Positions 1 through 6,186 of a stretch of 17,529 bases of DNA are shown here, one piece after another. A program made the position numbers and the translations under genes. The notes beneath the pieces were generated by a model that ran no database searches, was not told the origin of the DNA, and was given only the letters and a program-made list of their open reading frames with translations. The stretch is taken from NCBI GenBank assembly GCA_964557205.1, contig CAZKZI010000060.1:1-17529 (forward strand), given 5' to 3'. Every line of letters begins with the position of its first letter. Position 1 is the first letter of the stretch. The DNA is from JAQVQN01 sp964557205 (GTDB lineage Bacteria > Verrucomicrobiota > Kiritimatiellia > RFP12 > UBA1067).

Positions 1-9
1 ATGGGGGAA

Positions 10-39
10 AGGGGGAGGTGTGCCTGTTTTTGACCCCCT
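10..39. repeat. Short G/C-run inverted repeat near a transposase remnant
   Basis: AGGGGG at 10-15 is the reverse complement of CCCCCT at 34-39, leaving an 18-base loop; another G run lies at 3-7. The block sits beyond the 3' end of the transposase remnant at 150-347, where REP-associated Y1 transposases often carry palindromic end sequences. I infer that it is a residual end or REP-like element of that transposon. No T-tract follows on either strand, so a terminator is less likely. The element may continue past the window edge. Confidence 0.3.
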
Positions 40-82
40 ATGGGATGCTAGTGATTATCCTTCTATCCTTCAATAACATCCC

Positions 83-108
83 GGAGACTGGACCGATGAC
101 GCATCGGT
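83..108 (+). repeat. Perfect 7-bp hairpin, candidate REP-like element
   Basis: ACCGATG (92-98) and CATCGGT (102-108) form a perfect 7-bp stem with a 3-base loop. A GGAG tetranucleotide lies at 83-86, five bases 5' of the stem. REP sequences recognised by RAYT transposases combine a GTAG/GGAG tetranucleotide with a hairpin, and a RAYT-type C-terminal remnant lies 42 bases away, so a REP-like relic is a reasonable inference. Neither side has a run of T, so it does not look like an intrinsic terminator. Only one copy is visible here, so repetition in the genome cannot be judged. Confidence 0.35.
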
Positions 109-149
109 TACAAGACTAAAGGGGTCGTAGTTAAATATTCAAAATTAAC

Positions 150-347
150 TCACTCCTCTTTTTCTCCGAGTATTTTGAGAGTTTTTTTGTATACATCACT
201 CAGCTGCTTATCCTTCTTCAACCTCTTTTCAATGCGCATCGCCTCCTGCGATACCTCCTGCACCTTCATATCAGTATATCCACCAAGTTCTTTTAATGTC
301 AATCCACTCTTGATGCCTTTTTCGTTACCACGCAGTCCAGCCGCCAT
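150..347 (-). pseudogene. C-terminal remnant of a REP-associated (RAYT / Y1-type) transposase
   Basis: The frame encodes about 58 meaningful residues ending at a TGA at 150-152. The part from SGLTLKELGGYTDMKVQEVS through the Lys/Glu-rich helix (EKRLKKDKQL) resembles the DnaA-like helix-turn-helix found at the C terminus of many REP-associated Y1 tyrosine transposases: a 'SGLTxKEIG' helix, then '(S/A)AVSQ', then a charged helix. The catalytic Y1 domain (HUH motif and Tyr) is absent, and the similarity begins almost exactly at the stop codon of the neighbouring SDR gene. The first few residues of the frame are out-of-frame SDR codons. It is therefore a 5'-deleted relic rather than an expressed gene. 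Alternatively it could be a tiny DNA-binding protein, but no ribosome binding site fits. Confidence 0.6.
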
Positions 348-1128
348 CGACGGCCAATATCTGGCCGGTCACGAAGCTGGCCGCTTCTGACGCCAGAAAA
401 GCGACAGCCCCCGCCATCTCGTCGGCTTTGCCGATACGCCCCAGCGGGACTTTATCAGCCAAGCGCTGCACAAACGCGGGATGCTCCTGCTGCACCGCCG
501 GGTTGGGAAACGGGCCCGGCGCGACGCCGTTGACGCGGATGCCCTCAGGCGCCCAAGCCACCGCGAGGTAGCGGATCATCTGCTCAAGCCCCGCTTTGGC
601 CACGCCGTACTCGATCGGGTTCGGAGACATCGGCCTCTCATACACGCGCGGATCAGGAGAGACACGCCCGTACATGGATGAAAAAATAATGATGCTGCCG
701 CCCTTCTGCATGTGCGCTTTCGCCTGCCGGGCCAAAGTGAACGCGCAAGACACGTTCCCCCTTAATGCGAGGGTGAAAGCGTCGGCGCTCATGTCCTCAA
801 AAGTATTGACCTGAGGCGCGTAAGTAGCGTTGACCAAAATGTCCAGCCCGCCGTACTCTTCACACACACGCGCACACAGACGCTCTCCAGCCTCCTCTTC
901 ACAAGCATCGAAAGTCATGTGAAGGCACCGGCCCGTTCCATAAGCCGCCGTGATTTCCCGTGCCGCCTGTTCCGCCCGCTCGGCATGCATGTCGGCAACC
1001 ACAACGTTGGCGCCCTGCCCGGCCAGACCGCGACAAACCCCCCTTCCCAGATAGCCCGCGCCGCCCGCGACGACCGCCACCCTGCCGCACAGATCGAAAA
1101 GTCCCGCATCAGTCTTGTCTCTTGTCAT
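325..1128 (-). CDS. Short-chain dehydrogenase/reductase (SDR), sugar- or polyol-type
   Basis: This is a classical 267-residue SDR. The cofactor loop GGAGYLG is at about 22-28, the usual NNAG motif is modified to VNATYAP, the catalytic Ser lies in SSMYG (about 150-154), and the YGVAK pair is Tyr174/Lys178. The Ser-to-Tyr loop is longer than usual (about 23 residues, ending PNPIE). 'RVNGVAPGPFP' and the ending VDGGWTAW are typical of gluconate-5-dehydrogenase-like SDRs, but the substrate cannot be read from sequence. I start it at the ATG at 1128, because AAAGAGGA lies 7 bases upstream; an in-frame ATG at 1146 has a weaker site. It follows the AsmA-like gene by 260 bases, so it may have its own promoter. 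The 3' end touches a transposase remnant but the C terminus is intact. Confidence 0.88.
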   Translation of the reverse strand: MTRDKTDAGLFDLCGRVAVVAGGAGYLGRGVCRGLAGQGANVVVADMHAERAEQAAREITAAYGTGRCLHMTFDACEEEAGERLCARVCEEYGGLDILVNATYAPQVNTFEDMSADAFTLALRGNVSCAFTLARQAKAHMQKGGSIIIFSSMYGRVSPDPRVYERPMSPNPIEYGVAKAGLEQMIRYLAVAWAPEGIRVNGVAPGPFPNPAVQQEHPAFVQRLADKVPLGRIGKADEMAGAVAFLASEAASFVTGQILAVDGGWTAW

Positions 1129-1388
1129 ATACACATCCTCTTTCATCCCATCCGTTTGCGGCGTTCATTGGCAATGCTTATCAACCCTGTAACGTGACCG
1201 CTAGTTCGCGGCGCCCTGACACTTTTGAACAATAAAGCCGAGCACCACGTCATGCCTGGTGATCTCTACTTGAATAAGCCGGCCGAGACCCCCTTGTCTG
1301 GCGTAAGCAGAAACGTAATGCCCGCTGACGCTTGCCGCTCCGGCCAAGATAAAGACACCTGTTCAGCCACCCCCGCCATTCGCCTGAC
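1129..1388. other. Intergenic gap between the AsmA-like gene and the SDR gene
   Basis: This is 260 bases with no convincing gene. On the minus strand I see only weak potential structure, such as an imperfect stem around 1330-1350 (TTGCCG with CGGCCAA, one bulge) without a T-tract. I saw no good sigma-70 promoter. A promoter for the SDR could lie here, but I cannot place it. Confidence 0.4.
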
Positions 1389-2261
1389 TTATTTAGCGAA
1401 AGGATTGAGCTTTTTCACCTTGTCGGTGACGCTCTTGGCCGCTTCCGCCGCGCTCTTGGCAGCGTCCTCTGCCGCACCGACCGCATCGGCCGCCGCGTCT
1501 TGTGCGCCGCCGGTCACGCCCTTGAGCGCTTCAGTCGCGCCCTTGGCGGCATCACCCGCCGCGCCACCCGCACCCTTCAGCAGGTCGCCAGCCGCACCGG
1601 CCGCGCCTGTCGCCGCCTGCGAAAGTCCGCCCAGAATGCCGTTAAGCACCTCTGTCAAAGCTTCCGCAGCCGATGCGCCTCCCGACCCCTTGCCGATGTC
1701 GCGCACTGTCACCGAAGGCACCGGTATGATCAAGGCCTTGCCCATAGTGAGCCTTGACGCAAAAGATACCTTGGCGTTGTTGAGCGTGAATTCTTCGATC
1801 ACCACCTTCTTGCCCTCTTTCTTCTCTCCCGGCTTCTTTTGCTTCTCCGCTGCCGAAGCCTTCTTGGCATTGGCCATCATGGTGTCGAAGTTGGACTGGC
1901 CACCCTTGCTCTCAAAAGATATCTCCGGCGCGTCGATCTGGATCTTTCTGATCACCAGCGTTTCGCCCATCAACGAGGACATCTTCAGGCCGATCTCGAT
2001 GTTATCCACCGCGAAGGCATTTTTGTCCGAATACCCCTTGGGATTGCCGACCTTTACCTTGGAGATGATCAGATCACCCGCAAAAGGCCTCAGTTTGACA
2101 TCACCTACCGAGACCGGCACACCGAGTGCCTTGGGGCCTCCCACCGACGCCGCCGTCTTGACGATCGGACCGATTGTCAGTGGCAAGGTCAGGATAGCCG
2201 CCAACAAAAGCACGACTACCACAACCACCACGCCAACCAGCACCTTCACCAGCTTATTCAT
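1389..2261 (-). CDS. AsmA-like membrane-anchored protein with Ala/Gly-rich helical tail
   Basis: The 290-residue product starts with a membrane anchor or uncleaved signal (about 5-27, a long run of Val then Leu/Ala), so most of it should lie in the periplasm. Residues about 28-190 resemble the N-terminal part of AsmA/DUF748-type envelope proteins: 'ALGVPVSVGDVKLRPFAGDL', 'SKVKVGNPKGY' and 'VDNIEIGLKMSSLM' are the usual 'functions in the envelope, lipid-transfer-like' strands. A Lys-rich linker lies at 132-152. Residues about 195-283 are almost entirely Ala, Gly, Asp, Lys and Glu, with repeated AAxAAKxA-type amphipathic segments like LEA or apolipoprotein helices, ending KKLNPFAK. An AAGGAG site lies 7 bases before the ATG, and the gene begins 30 bases after gnd, so cotranscription with gnd is likely. 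Its function is unknown. Confidence 0.78.
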   Translation of the reverse strand: MNKLVKVLVGVVVVVVVLLLAAILTLPLTIGPIVKTAASVGGPKALGVPVSVGDVKLRPFAGDLIISKVKVGNPKGYSDKNAFAVDNIEIGLKMSSLMGETLVIRKIQIDAPEISFESKGGQSNFDTMMANAKKASAAEKQKKPGEKKEGKKVVIEEFTLNNAKVSFASRLTMGKALIIPVPSVTVRDIGKGSGGASAAEALTEVLNGILGGLSQAATGAAGAAGDLLKGAGGAAGDAAKGATEALKGVTGGAQDAAADAVGAAEDAAKSAAEAAKSVTDKVKKLNPFAK

Positions 2262-2291
2262 AACTTAACTCCTTGCTGTTCCGCCTATACG

Positions 2292-3776
2292 CTACACGGT
2301 ATAAGTCGACGCCGCGGTATTTCCGCCGCTTTCCGTCCATACATGATGGTAGAACTCGCCGCGCGGCTTGTCAATGCGTTCGTATGTGTGCGCGCCGAAA
2401 TAGTCGCGTTGCGCCTGAAGCAGGTTCGCCGGCAGGCGTGCGCTGCGGTATGCATCGTAGTAATTCAGTGCAGTACTCATTGCGGGCACTGGAATGCCCA
2501 GAGAAACCGCTGTCTTGATAACCTCACGCCACGCCTCCTGAGTGCGGGAGACAACCCCTTTGAAATAAGGATCAAGCAACAGGTTGGCCAGCTCCGGATT
2601 CTTATCAAACGCATCCCTGATCTTACCCAGAAAGCGGGCGCGGATGATGCAGCCCTGACGCCACATCAGCGCTATCTCGCCGTAGTTAAGCTCCCACCCG
2701 TACTCTTTGGCCGCAGCACGCAACAGCTGATAGCCCTGCGCGTATGAACAGATCTTGGAAGCAAAGACTGCCTTTTCAAGCTGCTTGAGGAAGATTTTCC
2801 TGCCAACCTCAACCTTGGTCCCGGGCCCTTTCAGCTTCATGGAAGCCGCAACGCGCTCTTCCTTGATAGCAGAGAGACAGCGGGCAAATACAGCCTCGGC
2901 AATCTGCGGTATGGCGACACCCAGATCCAGACCGGCCTGAGAAGTCCACTTGCCAGTACCCTTCTGTCCGGCTGTATCCAGAATAACGTCCACCATCGGA
3001 TTGCCGGTCTCCTCGTCATACTGCGAAAGAATGTCGGCGGTGATCTCGATCAGATAGCTATCGAGATTGCCTTTGTTCCATTTGGCAAAGACCTTCTGCA
3101 TCTCTCTGGCGGACATGCCCAATCCGCGCGCCATCAGGTCGTACGCCTCGCAGGTAAGCTGCATGTCTCCGTACTCAATGCCATTATGCACCATCTTGAC
3201 AAAGTGCCCCGCGCCATCTGTCCCAATCCAGGAACAGCATGGAGATCCATCCTCCACTTTGGCGGCAACATCCTGAAAGATGTTTTTGACAAAACGCCAG
3301 GCGGAGCGATCTCCGCCGGGCATGATCGCGGGCCCCAGAAGAGCCCCCTCTTCACCGCCGGATACCCCCGTGCCGATAAAACGCAACCCCTTCTCCGCCA
3401 GATACTTGGTGCGGCGGATCGTGTCCGGGAAATAGCTATTGCCGCCATCGATGATGATGTCGCCCTTATTCAGCACCGGCAACAATGATTCGATGGTCTG
3501 GTCAACCGCTTTGCCGGCCTTGACCATGAGCATCACGCGGCGCGGCTTCTTGAGGCTGTCAGCCAACTCTTGGGTAGTGTGGCAACCGATCAGACGCTTA
3601 CCCGCTCCGCGACCGTTGATGAATGCATCGACCTTCGCGACCGTCCGGTTGAAGCAGGCCACCGTGTATCCCTTACTCTCCATGTTGAGGATAAGGTTCT
3701 CACCCATGACAGCCAGACCGATCAACCCGATGTCAGCCTTCTTGCCTTTCTTGGCCACCATTGCTTTCTTCGCCAT
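2292..3776 (-). CDS. gnd: 6-phosphogluconate dehydrogenase, decarboxylating
   Basis: Catalyses NADP-linked oxidative decarboxylation of 6-phosphogluconate to ribulose-5-phosphate in the cytoplasm. With the start at 3776 it is 494 residues, close to the usual 470-490. The nucleotide-binding GLAVMG is at about 20-25, NRT at 43-45 contacts the cofactor phosphate, GVSGGEEGA and IMPGG lie at 137-155, and the catalytic block GHFVKMVHNGIEYGDMQ supplies Lys194, Asn198 and Glu201. ILDTAGQKGTGKWTS and the C-terminal YFGAHTYERID...EFYHHVW are also present. The HTNW of many homologues reads HHVW here, but the key His is kept. AAAGGA lies about 8 bases before the ATG. An upstream in-frame GTG at 3887 would add a 37-residue Ser/Asp-rich extension made of a 9-bp repeat; I judge that untranslated. 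It follows the mannonate-oxidoreductase-like SDR, suggesting a sugar-acid role. Confidence 0.95.
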   Translation of the reverse strand: MAKKAMVAKKGKKADIGLIGLAVMGENLILNMESKGYTVACFNRTVAKVDAFINGRGAGKRLIGCHTTQELADSLKKPRRVMLMVKAGKAVDQTIESLLPVLNKGDIIIDGGNSYFPDTIRRTKYLAEKGLRFIGTGVSGGEEGALLGPAIMPGGDRSAWRFVKNIFQDVAAKVEDGSPCCSWIGTDGAGHFVKMVHNGIEYGDMQLTCEAYDLMARGLGMSAREMQKVFAKWNKGNLDSYLIEITADILSQYDEETGNPMVDVILDTAGQKGTGKWTSQAGLDLGVAIPQIAEAVFARCLSAIKEERVAASMKLKGPGTKVEVGRKIFLKQLEKAVFASKICSYAQGYQLLRAAAKEYGWELNYGEIALMWRQGCIIRARFLGKIRDAFDKNPELANLLLDPYFKGVVSRTQEAWREVIKTAVSLGIPVPAMSTALNYYDAYRSARLPANLLQAQRDYFGAHTYERIDKPRGEFYHHVWTESGGNTAASTYTV

Positions 3777-3795
3777 TGTGTTTTTCCTTTCAAGT

Positions 3796-3866
3796 GATTC
3801 GAATGGATCGAGTGAATCGAAAGAATCGGTAACCGAATCGCTCGAATCAACCGAATCGCTCGATTC
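3796..3866 (-). repeat. Degenerate 9-bp repeat array in the gnd leader
   Basis: Eight copies of a GATTC-like core (GATTC or GAATC; one is GGATC) start at 3796, 3805, 3814, 3823, 3835, 3844, 3853 and 3862. The spacing is 9 bases except for one step of 12. The intervening four bases vary. The array fills most of the 107 bases between the SDR stop (3884) and the gnd start (3776). All spacings are multiples of three, so the minus frame stays open and would read as Ser/Asp repeats fused to Gnd. It may be a simple-sequence expansion, a DNA-binding array or a leader with alternative pairings, since GATTC and GAATC are mutually complementary. I do not recognise it as a named repeat. Confidence 0.8.
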
Positions 3867-3883
3867 CTTCGAAAAAAAGTATC

Positions 3884-4741
3884 TCACACGCCGCTGTAAG
3901 CCGAGAAGCCACCGTCCACGGGCACCACCACGCCGGTCACAAAACCGGCTGCCTGGTCAGAGACCATCCACAAAAGCGCACCGATCAAGTCATCCGGCTC
4001 GCCGAAGTGCCCCATCGGTGTGTGCCCCAAAATCTTTGCCGAACGCGGTGTCGGCGAACCGTCTGCATTGGTCAGGAGCGCGCGGTTCTGATCCGTCAGG
4101 AAAAATCCCGGCGCGATCGCGTTCACCCGGATGCCGGCCTTGGCCATGTGCACGGCCATCCACTGCGTGAAGTTGCTGACCGCGGCCTTGGCCGCGCTGT
4201 AGGCCGGAATCTTGGTAAGCGGACGGAAAGCGTTCATCGAGGAAACATTAATGATCACGCCCGAACGGTTGAGCGCCATCTTCCTGGTGAACGCCTGCGT
4301 CGGCAGCAGCGTCCCCAGGAAGTTCAGGTTGAACACGAACTCGACACCCTTGGGGTCAAGATCATAAAAGGTCACGAAGTCGCGGTTCTCTTTCAGCAGA
4401 TCGTCGGGATTCAGATACTCCATGGCCGTGGTGCCTTTGGGATGGTTGCCACCCGCTCCGTTAATCAATATCGAGACCGGACCCAAACTCTTCTCGATCT
4501 CGGCATTGGCCGCCTCCAGACTTTCGCGGTCAAGCGCGTTGCAACCCACCGCCATTGCCTTGCCGCCGGCCGCGATGATCTCGTCAGCCACCCGCTGCGC
4601 GGACTCGACCTTCAGGTCTGCCACCGCCACAGCAGCTCCGCACTCGGCCAAGGCCTTGGACATGGCGCTGCACAGCACACCGCCGCCGCCGGTCACAACC
4701 GCCACCTTGCCGTTCAAATCCACCTTGAATGGAACCGCCAT
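3884..4741 (-). CDS. SDR oxidoreductase, D-mannonate oxidoreductase (fructuronate reductase)-like
   Basis: This 285-residue SDR resembles the SDR-type D-mannonate oxidoreductase of Bacillus (UxuB/YjmF) rather than the long-chain E. coli UxuB. The nucleotide loop TGGGGVLC (17-24) and especially NGAGGNHP (94-101) are hallmarks I recall for that group. The catalytic Ser is in NVSSMN (about 165-170), with Tyr181 and Lys185 in YSAAK, and it ends VDGGFSAYSGV. The group's reaction is NAD(P)H-dependent interconversion of D-fructuronate and D-mannonate. GGGAG lies 6 bases before the ATG. It starts 19 bases after the LarA-family gene, so the two are almost certainly cotranscribed. The specificity call is inference from motif and neighbours; the general SDR call is secure. 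Confidence 0.85.
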   Translation of the reverse strand: MAVPFKVDLNGKVAVVTGGGGVLCSAMSKALAECGAAVAVADLKVESAQRVADEIIAAGGKAMAVGCNALDRESLEAANAEIEKSLGPVSILINGAGGNHPKGTTAMEYLNPDDLLKENRDFVTFYDLDPKGVEFVFNLNFLGTLLPTQAFTRKMALNRSGVIINVSSMNAFRPLTKIPAYSAAKAAVSNFTQWMAVHMAKAGIRVNAIAPGFFLTDQNRALLTNADGSPTPRSAKILGHTPMGHFGEPDDLIGALLWMVSDQAAGFVTGVVVPVDGGFSAYSGV

Positions 4742-4760
4742 TTTTTCTCCCTTTGCTTCA

Positions 4761-6038
4761 CTATTCCATGAATTTATCCCGCACGGCCCAAAGGCCGACC
4801 GCGGGGTTGCTGATGTAAAAGATCTCTTCGCCGTCCGGCATCATGTTTACGCCATCTTTCAGTCTGGCAGGATCATACCTGGCCATGACCTCGCTGATAT
4901 CGGCATACGCGAATCCCACGCCTTCGATCTCCTCGCGCGTCAAATGCCCAGGCGCGTAGGTAATGCCGAAACGCCCCTCGGACGAACCGTGGATCAGATG
5001 CGCCGCCGCGCTAAGGTTGTCCTGCAGGTCGGCATTGGCTTTGACCGCCGCCAATGTGCGAGGGGTTCCGAAATAGCCGTACTTTCGGATCAGCGCGTCG
5101 ATCTGCGCGTCTTCGCCAAACTCCTTCACGCCCGGCGCGATTACCAGCAGCTCGCCGTTGTCGGCCATGGCCATGCGTGTGCGGTAAACCGATTTGTTGC
5201 CCAGCCATGTGCTTTTGAATTCCGAGGGCTCCAGATAAACCACGCACTTCTGGAAAGGCTTGGAAACCATCTCGAAATTGACTTCCAGCGAGAGCGCGGC
5301 GGCCTTGTTGAAAACCTCGATGTCGTCCCCGACGAACAACCCGCGCATCACCATGCCGCCCTCCGCGGCACGTCCCATCACGGTCTGAAAGTAAACAGTC
5401 GGCGGCAACATGTGCCCGAAGTGGTCACCCCCGTAATTGAAAAGCCTGCGTACAGGGGTGTCGGCACGGCCCATCATGCGCTCCATGCCGTAAACCGCCC
5501 CAACGAAATGGCTGCGGTTGATGGCTGCCGCCCCCCCGGTGCCGACAAAAAGATTCTTGTTGTAGTTGGCCATGCCCACAACCTCGTGCGGCACCACCTG
5601 GCCGATAGAGAGGATCAAGTCGAAGCCGCCCTCCACCAGCAGACGGTTGACCTGCACCGGCCAGTCGAAATCCAGCTTGCCCTCTGTCTGTTCCTTGACA
5701 TACTCCGAAGGGACCGTTCCCAGCGTCACCACATCATTGCGCCAGTCATGGTCTTTGAACAGTCCACGCGGAATGTCACCGAACATTTCTTGCAGTTGCT
5801 TGCCGGACATAGGCGAATGCGTACCCAAGGCCGGCAACACAGCCGCCAAGCGCTCACCATAGTACTCCCAAATCAGATGCGTGATGGCCCCGGCCTGCGA
5901 GTGGAACCGCGTAAAATCCGGCGGCACCGCCAGAACCTTTTGACGCGGCCCTAGTTTGTCCAAAGCCTCGAATACCAGCTTCTTCATCCGCTCCGGGCTG
6001 ATGGCTTCATCCGCAGCGCCTGTTCCTTGATACAACAT
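4761..6038 (-). CDS. LarA-family (DUF2088) nickel-pincer 2-hydroxyacid racemase/epimerase
   Basis: The 425-residue protein carries the LarA active-site pattern. It has a DFTRFH motif (about 41-46), His74 in LGTHSPMSG, His151 in PHEVVGM, Lys161 in NYNKNLF and His177 in NRSHFVG. The His-to-Lys (10) and Lys-to-His (16) spacings equal those of His174, Lys184 and His200 of Lactobacillus plantarum LarA, which hold the nickel-pincer nucleotide. The family racemises lactate and malate or epimerises sugar acids such as D-gluconate/D-mannonate. The adjacent mannonate-oxidoreductase-like SDR and gnd favour the last, but this is inference. No larB, larC or larE is in the window, so cofactor synthesis must be encoded elsewhere. 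The ATG at 6038 follows GGGAAGG; an in-frame start at 6095 would pass through the promoter and is rejected. Confidence 0.88.
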   Translation of the reverse strand: MLYQGTGAADEAISPERMKKLVFEALDKLGPRQKVLAVPPDFTRFHSQAGAITHLIWEYYGERLAAVLPALGTHSPMSGKQLQEMFGDIPRGLFKDHDWRNDVVTLGTVPSEYVKEQTEGKLDFDWPVQVNRLLVEGGFDLILSIGQVVPHEVVGMANYNKNLFVGTGGAAAINRSHFVGAVYGMERMMGRADTPVRRLFNYGGDHFGHMLPPTVYFQTVMGRAAEGGMVMRGLFVGDDIEVFNKAAALSLEVNFEMVSKPFQKCVVYLEPSEFKSTWLGNKSVYRTRMAMADNGELLVIAPGVKEFGEDAQIDALIRKYGYFGTPRTLAAVKANADLQDNLSAAAHLIHGSSEGRFGITYAPGHLTREEIEGVGFAYADISEVMARYDPARLKDGVNMMPDGEEIFYISNPAVGLWAVRDKFME

Positions 6039-6050
6039 TCCACACCTTCC

Positions 6051-6070
6051 CGCTAAATGACAATTTAGTG
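6051..6070. promoter_or_regulatory. Palindromic operator candidate over the larA-like promoter
   Basis: CTAAAT (6053-6058) and ATTTAG (6063-6068) are exact reverse complements around a 4-base spacer. The outer pairs extend the symmetry to about 8 bp with one mismatch. It lies 15-30 bases upstream of the larA-like ATG and overlaps the proposed -10 box at 6062-6067, the usual place for a repressor site. The regulator is not in the window and the half-site does not identify a family. Confidence 0.5.
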
Positions 6071-6090
6071 TTTCACAATGCGTCTGACAA
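6062..6090 (-). promoter_or_regulatory. Sigma-70-like promoter for the larA-like/SDR/gnd unit
   Basis: On the minus strand TTGTCA (6090-6085, 5 of 6 to consensus) is followed after 17 bases by TAAATT (6067-6062, 4 of 6). Transcription would begin around 6054-6056, just upstream of the GGGAAGG ribosome binding site for the ATG at 6038. The -10 is embedded in the palindrome at 6053-6068. Confidence 0.5.
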
Positions 6091-6100
6091 ATCAAGATGC

Positions 6101-6129
6101 TTGTCGCAAGCGGTCAACCCTGATACTCT
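6101..6129 (+). promoter_or_regulatory. Possible guaA promoter with extended -10
   Basis: TTGTCG (6101-6106), a 17-base spacer, then TACTCT (6124-6129), preceded by TGA to give an extended -10 (TGnTACTCT). The match is only moderate (4 of 6 and 3 of 6), but the position suits guaA, whose ATG is at 6187. Its -35 lies 11 bases from the -35 of the divergent larA-like promoter, so the two could influence each other. Confidence 0.35.
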
Positions 6130-6138
6130 TAAAAAATT

Positions 6139-6162
6139 GTTGGCGCGGACTGTCCAGCCAAC
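6139..6162 (+). promoter_or_regulatory. Hairpin in the guaA leader
   Basis: GTTGGC (6139-6144) pairs with GCCAAC (6157-6162). Inside it GGA and TCC can extend the stem across a small internal loop. It lies between the proposed promoter and the GGAG ribosome binding site (6178-6181) of guaA. It does not show the conserved core of a guanine riboswitch, and no T-tract follows. Any regulatory role is speculative. Confidence 0.3.
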
Positions 6163-6186
6163 CCCTTAACAACATTCGGAGAGCAA

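Noticed and set aside
1225..2268. Long open frame on the plus strand opposite the AsmA-like gene
   Set aside because: It mirrors the GC-rich Ala/Gly tail and gives low-complexity Ala/Pro/Ser sequence; the minus frame has a membrane anchor, an AAGGAG site and a recognisable domain.
4422..5954. 510-codon open frame on the plus strand opposite the LarA-like gene
   Set aside because: It is antisense to a clear LarA-family protein with exact active-site spacing; the translation is His/Arg-rich with no family resemblance.
6039..6095. Upstream in-frame start of the larA-like gene
   Set aside because: The extra 19 codons would run through the -35, the -10 and the palindrome, and the ATG at 6038 has a good ribosome binding site.
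6130..6186. Guanine/purine riboswitch in the guaA leader
   Set aside because: Only a simple hairpin is present; the leader is too short and lacks the conserved three-way junction core.
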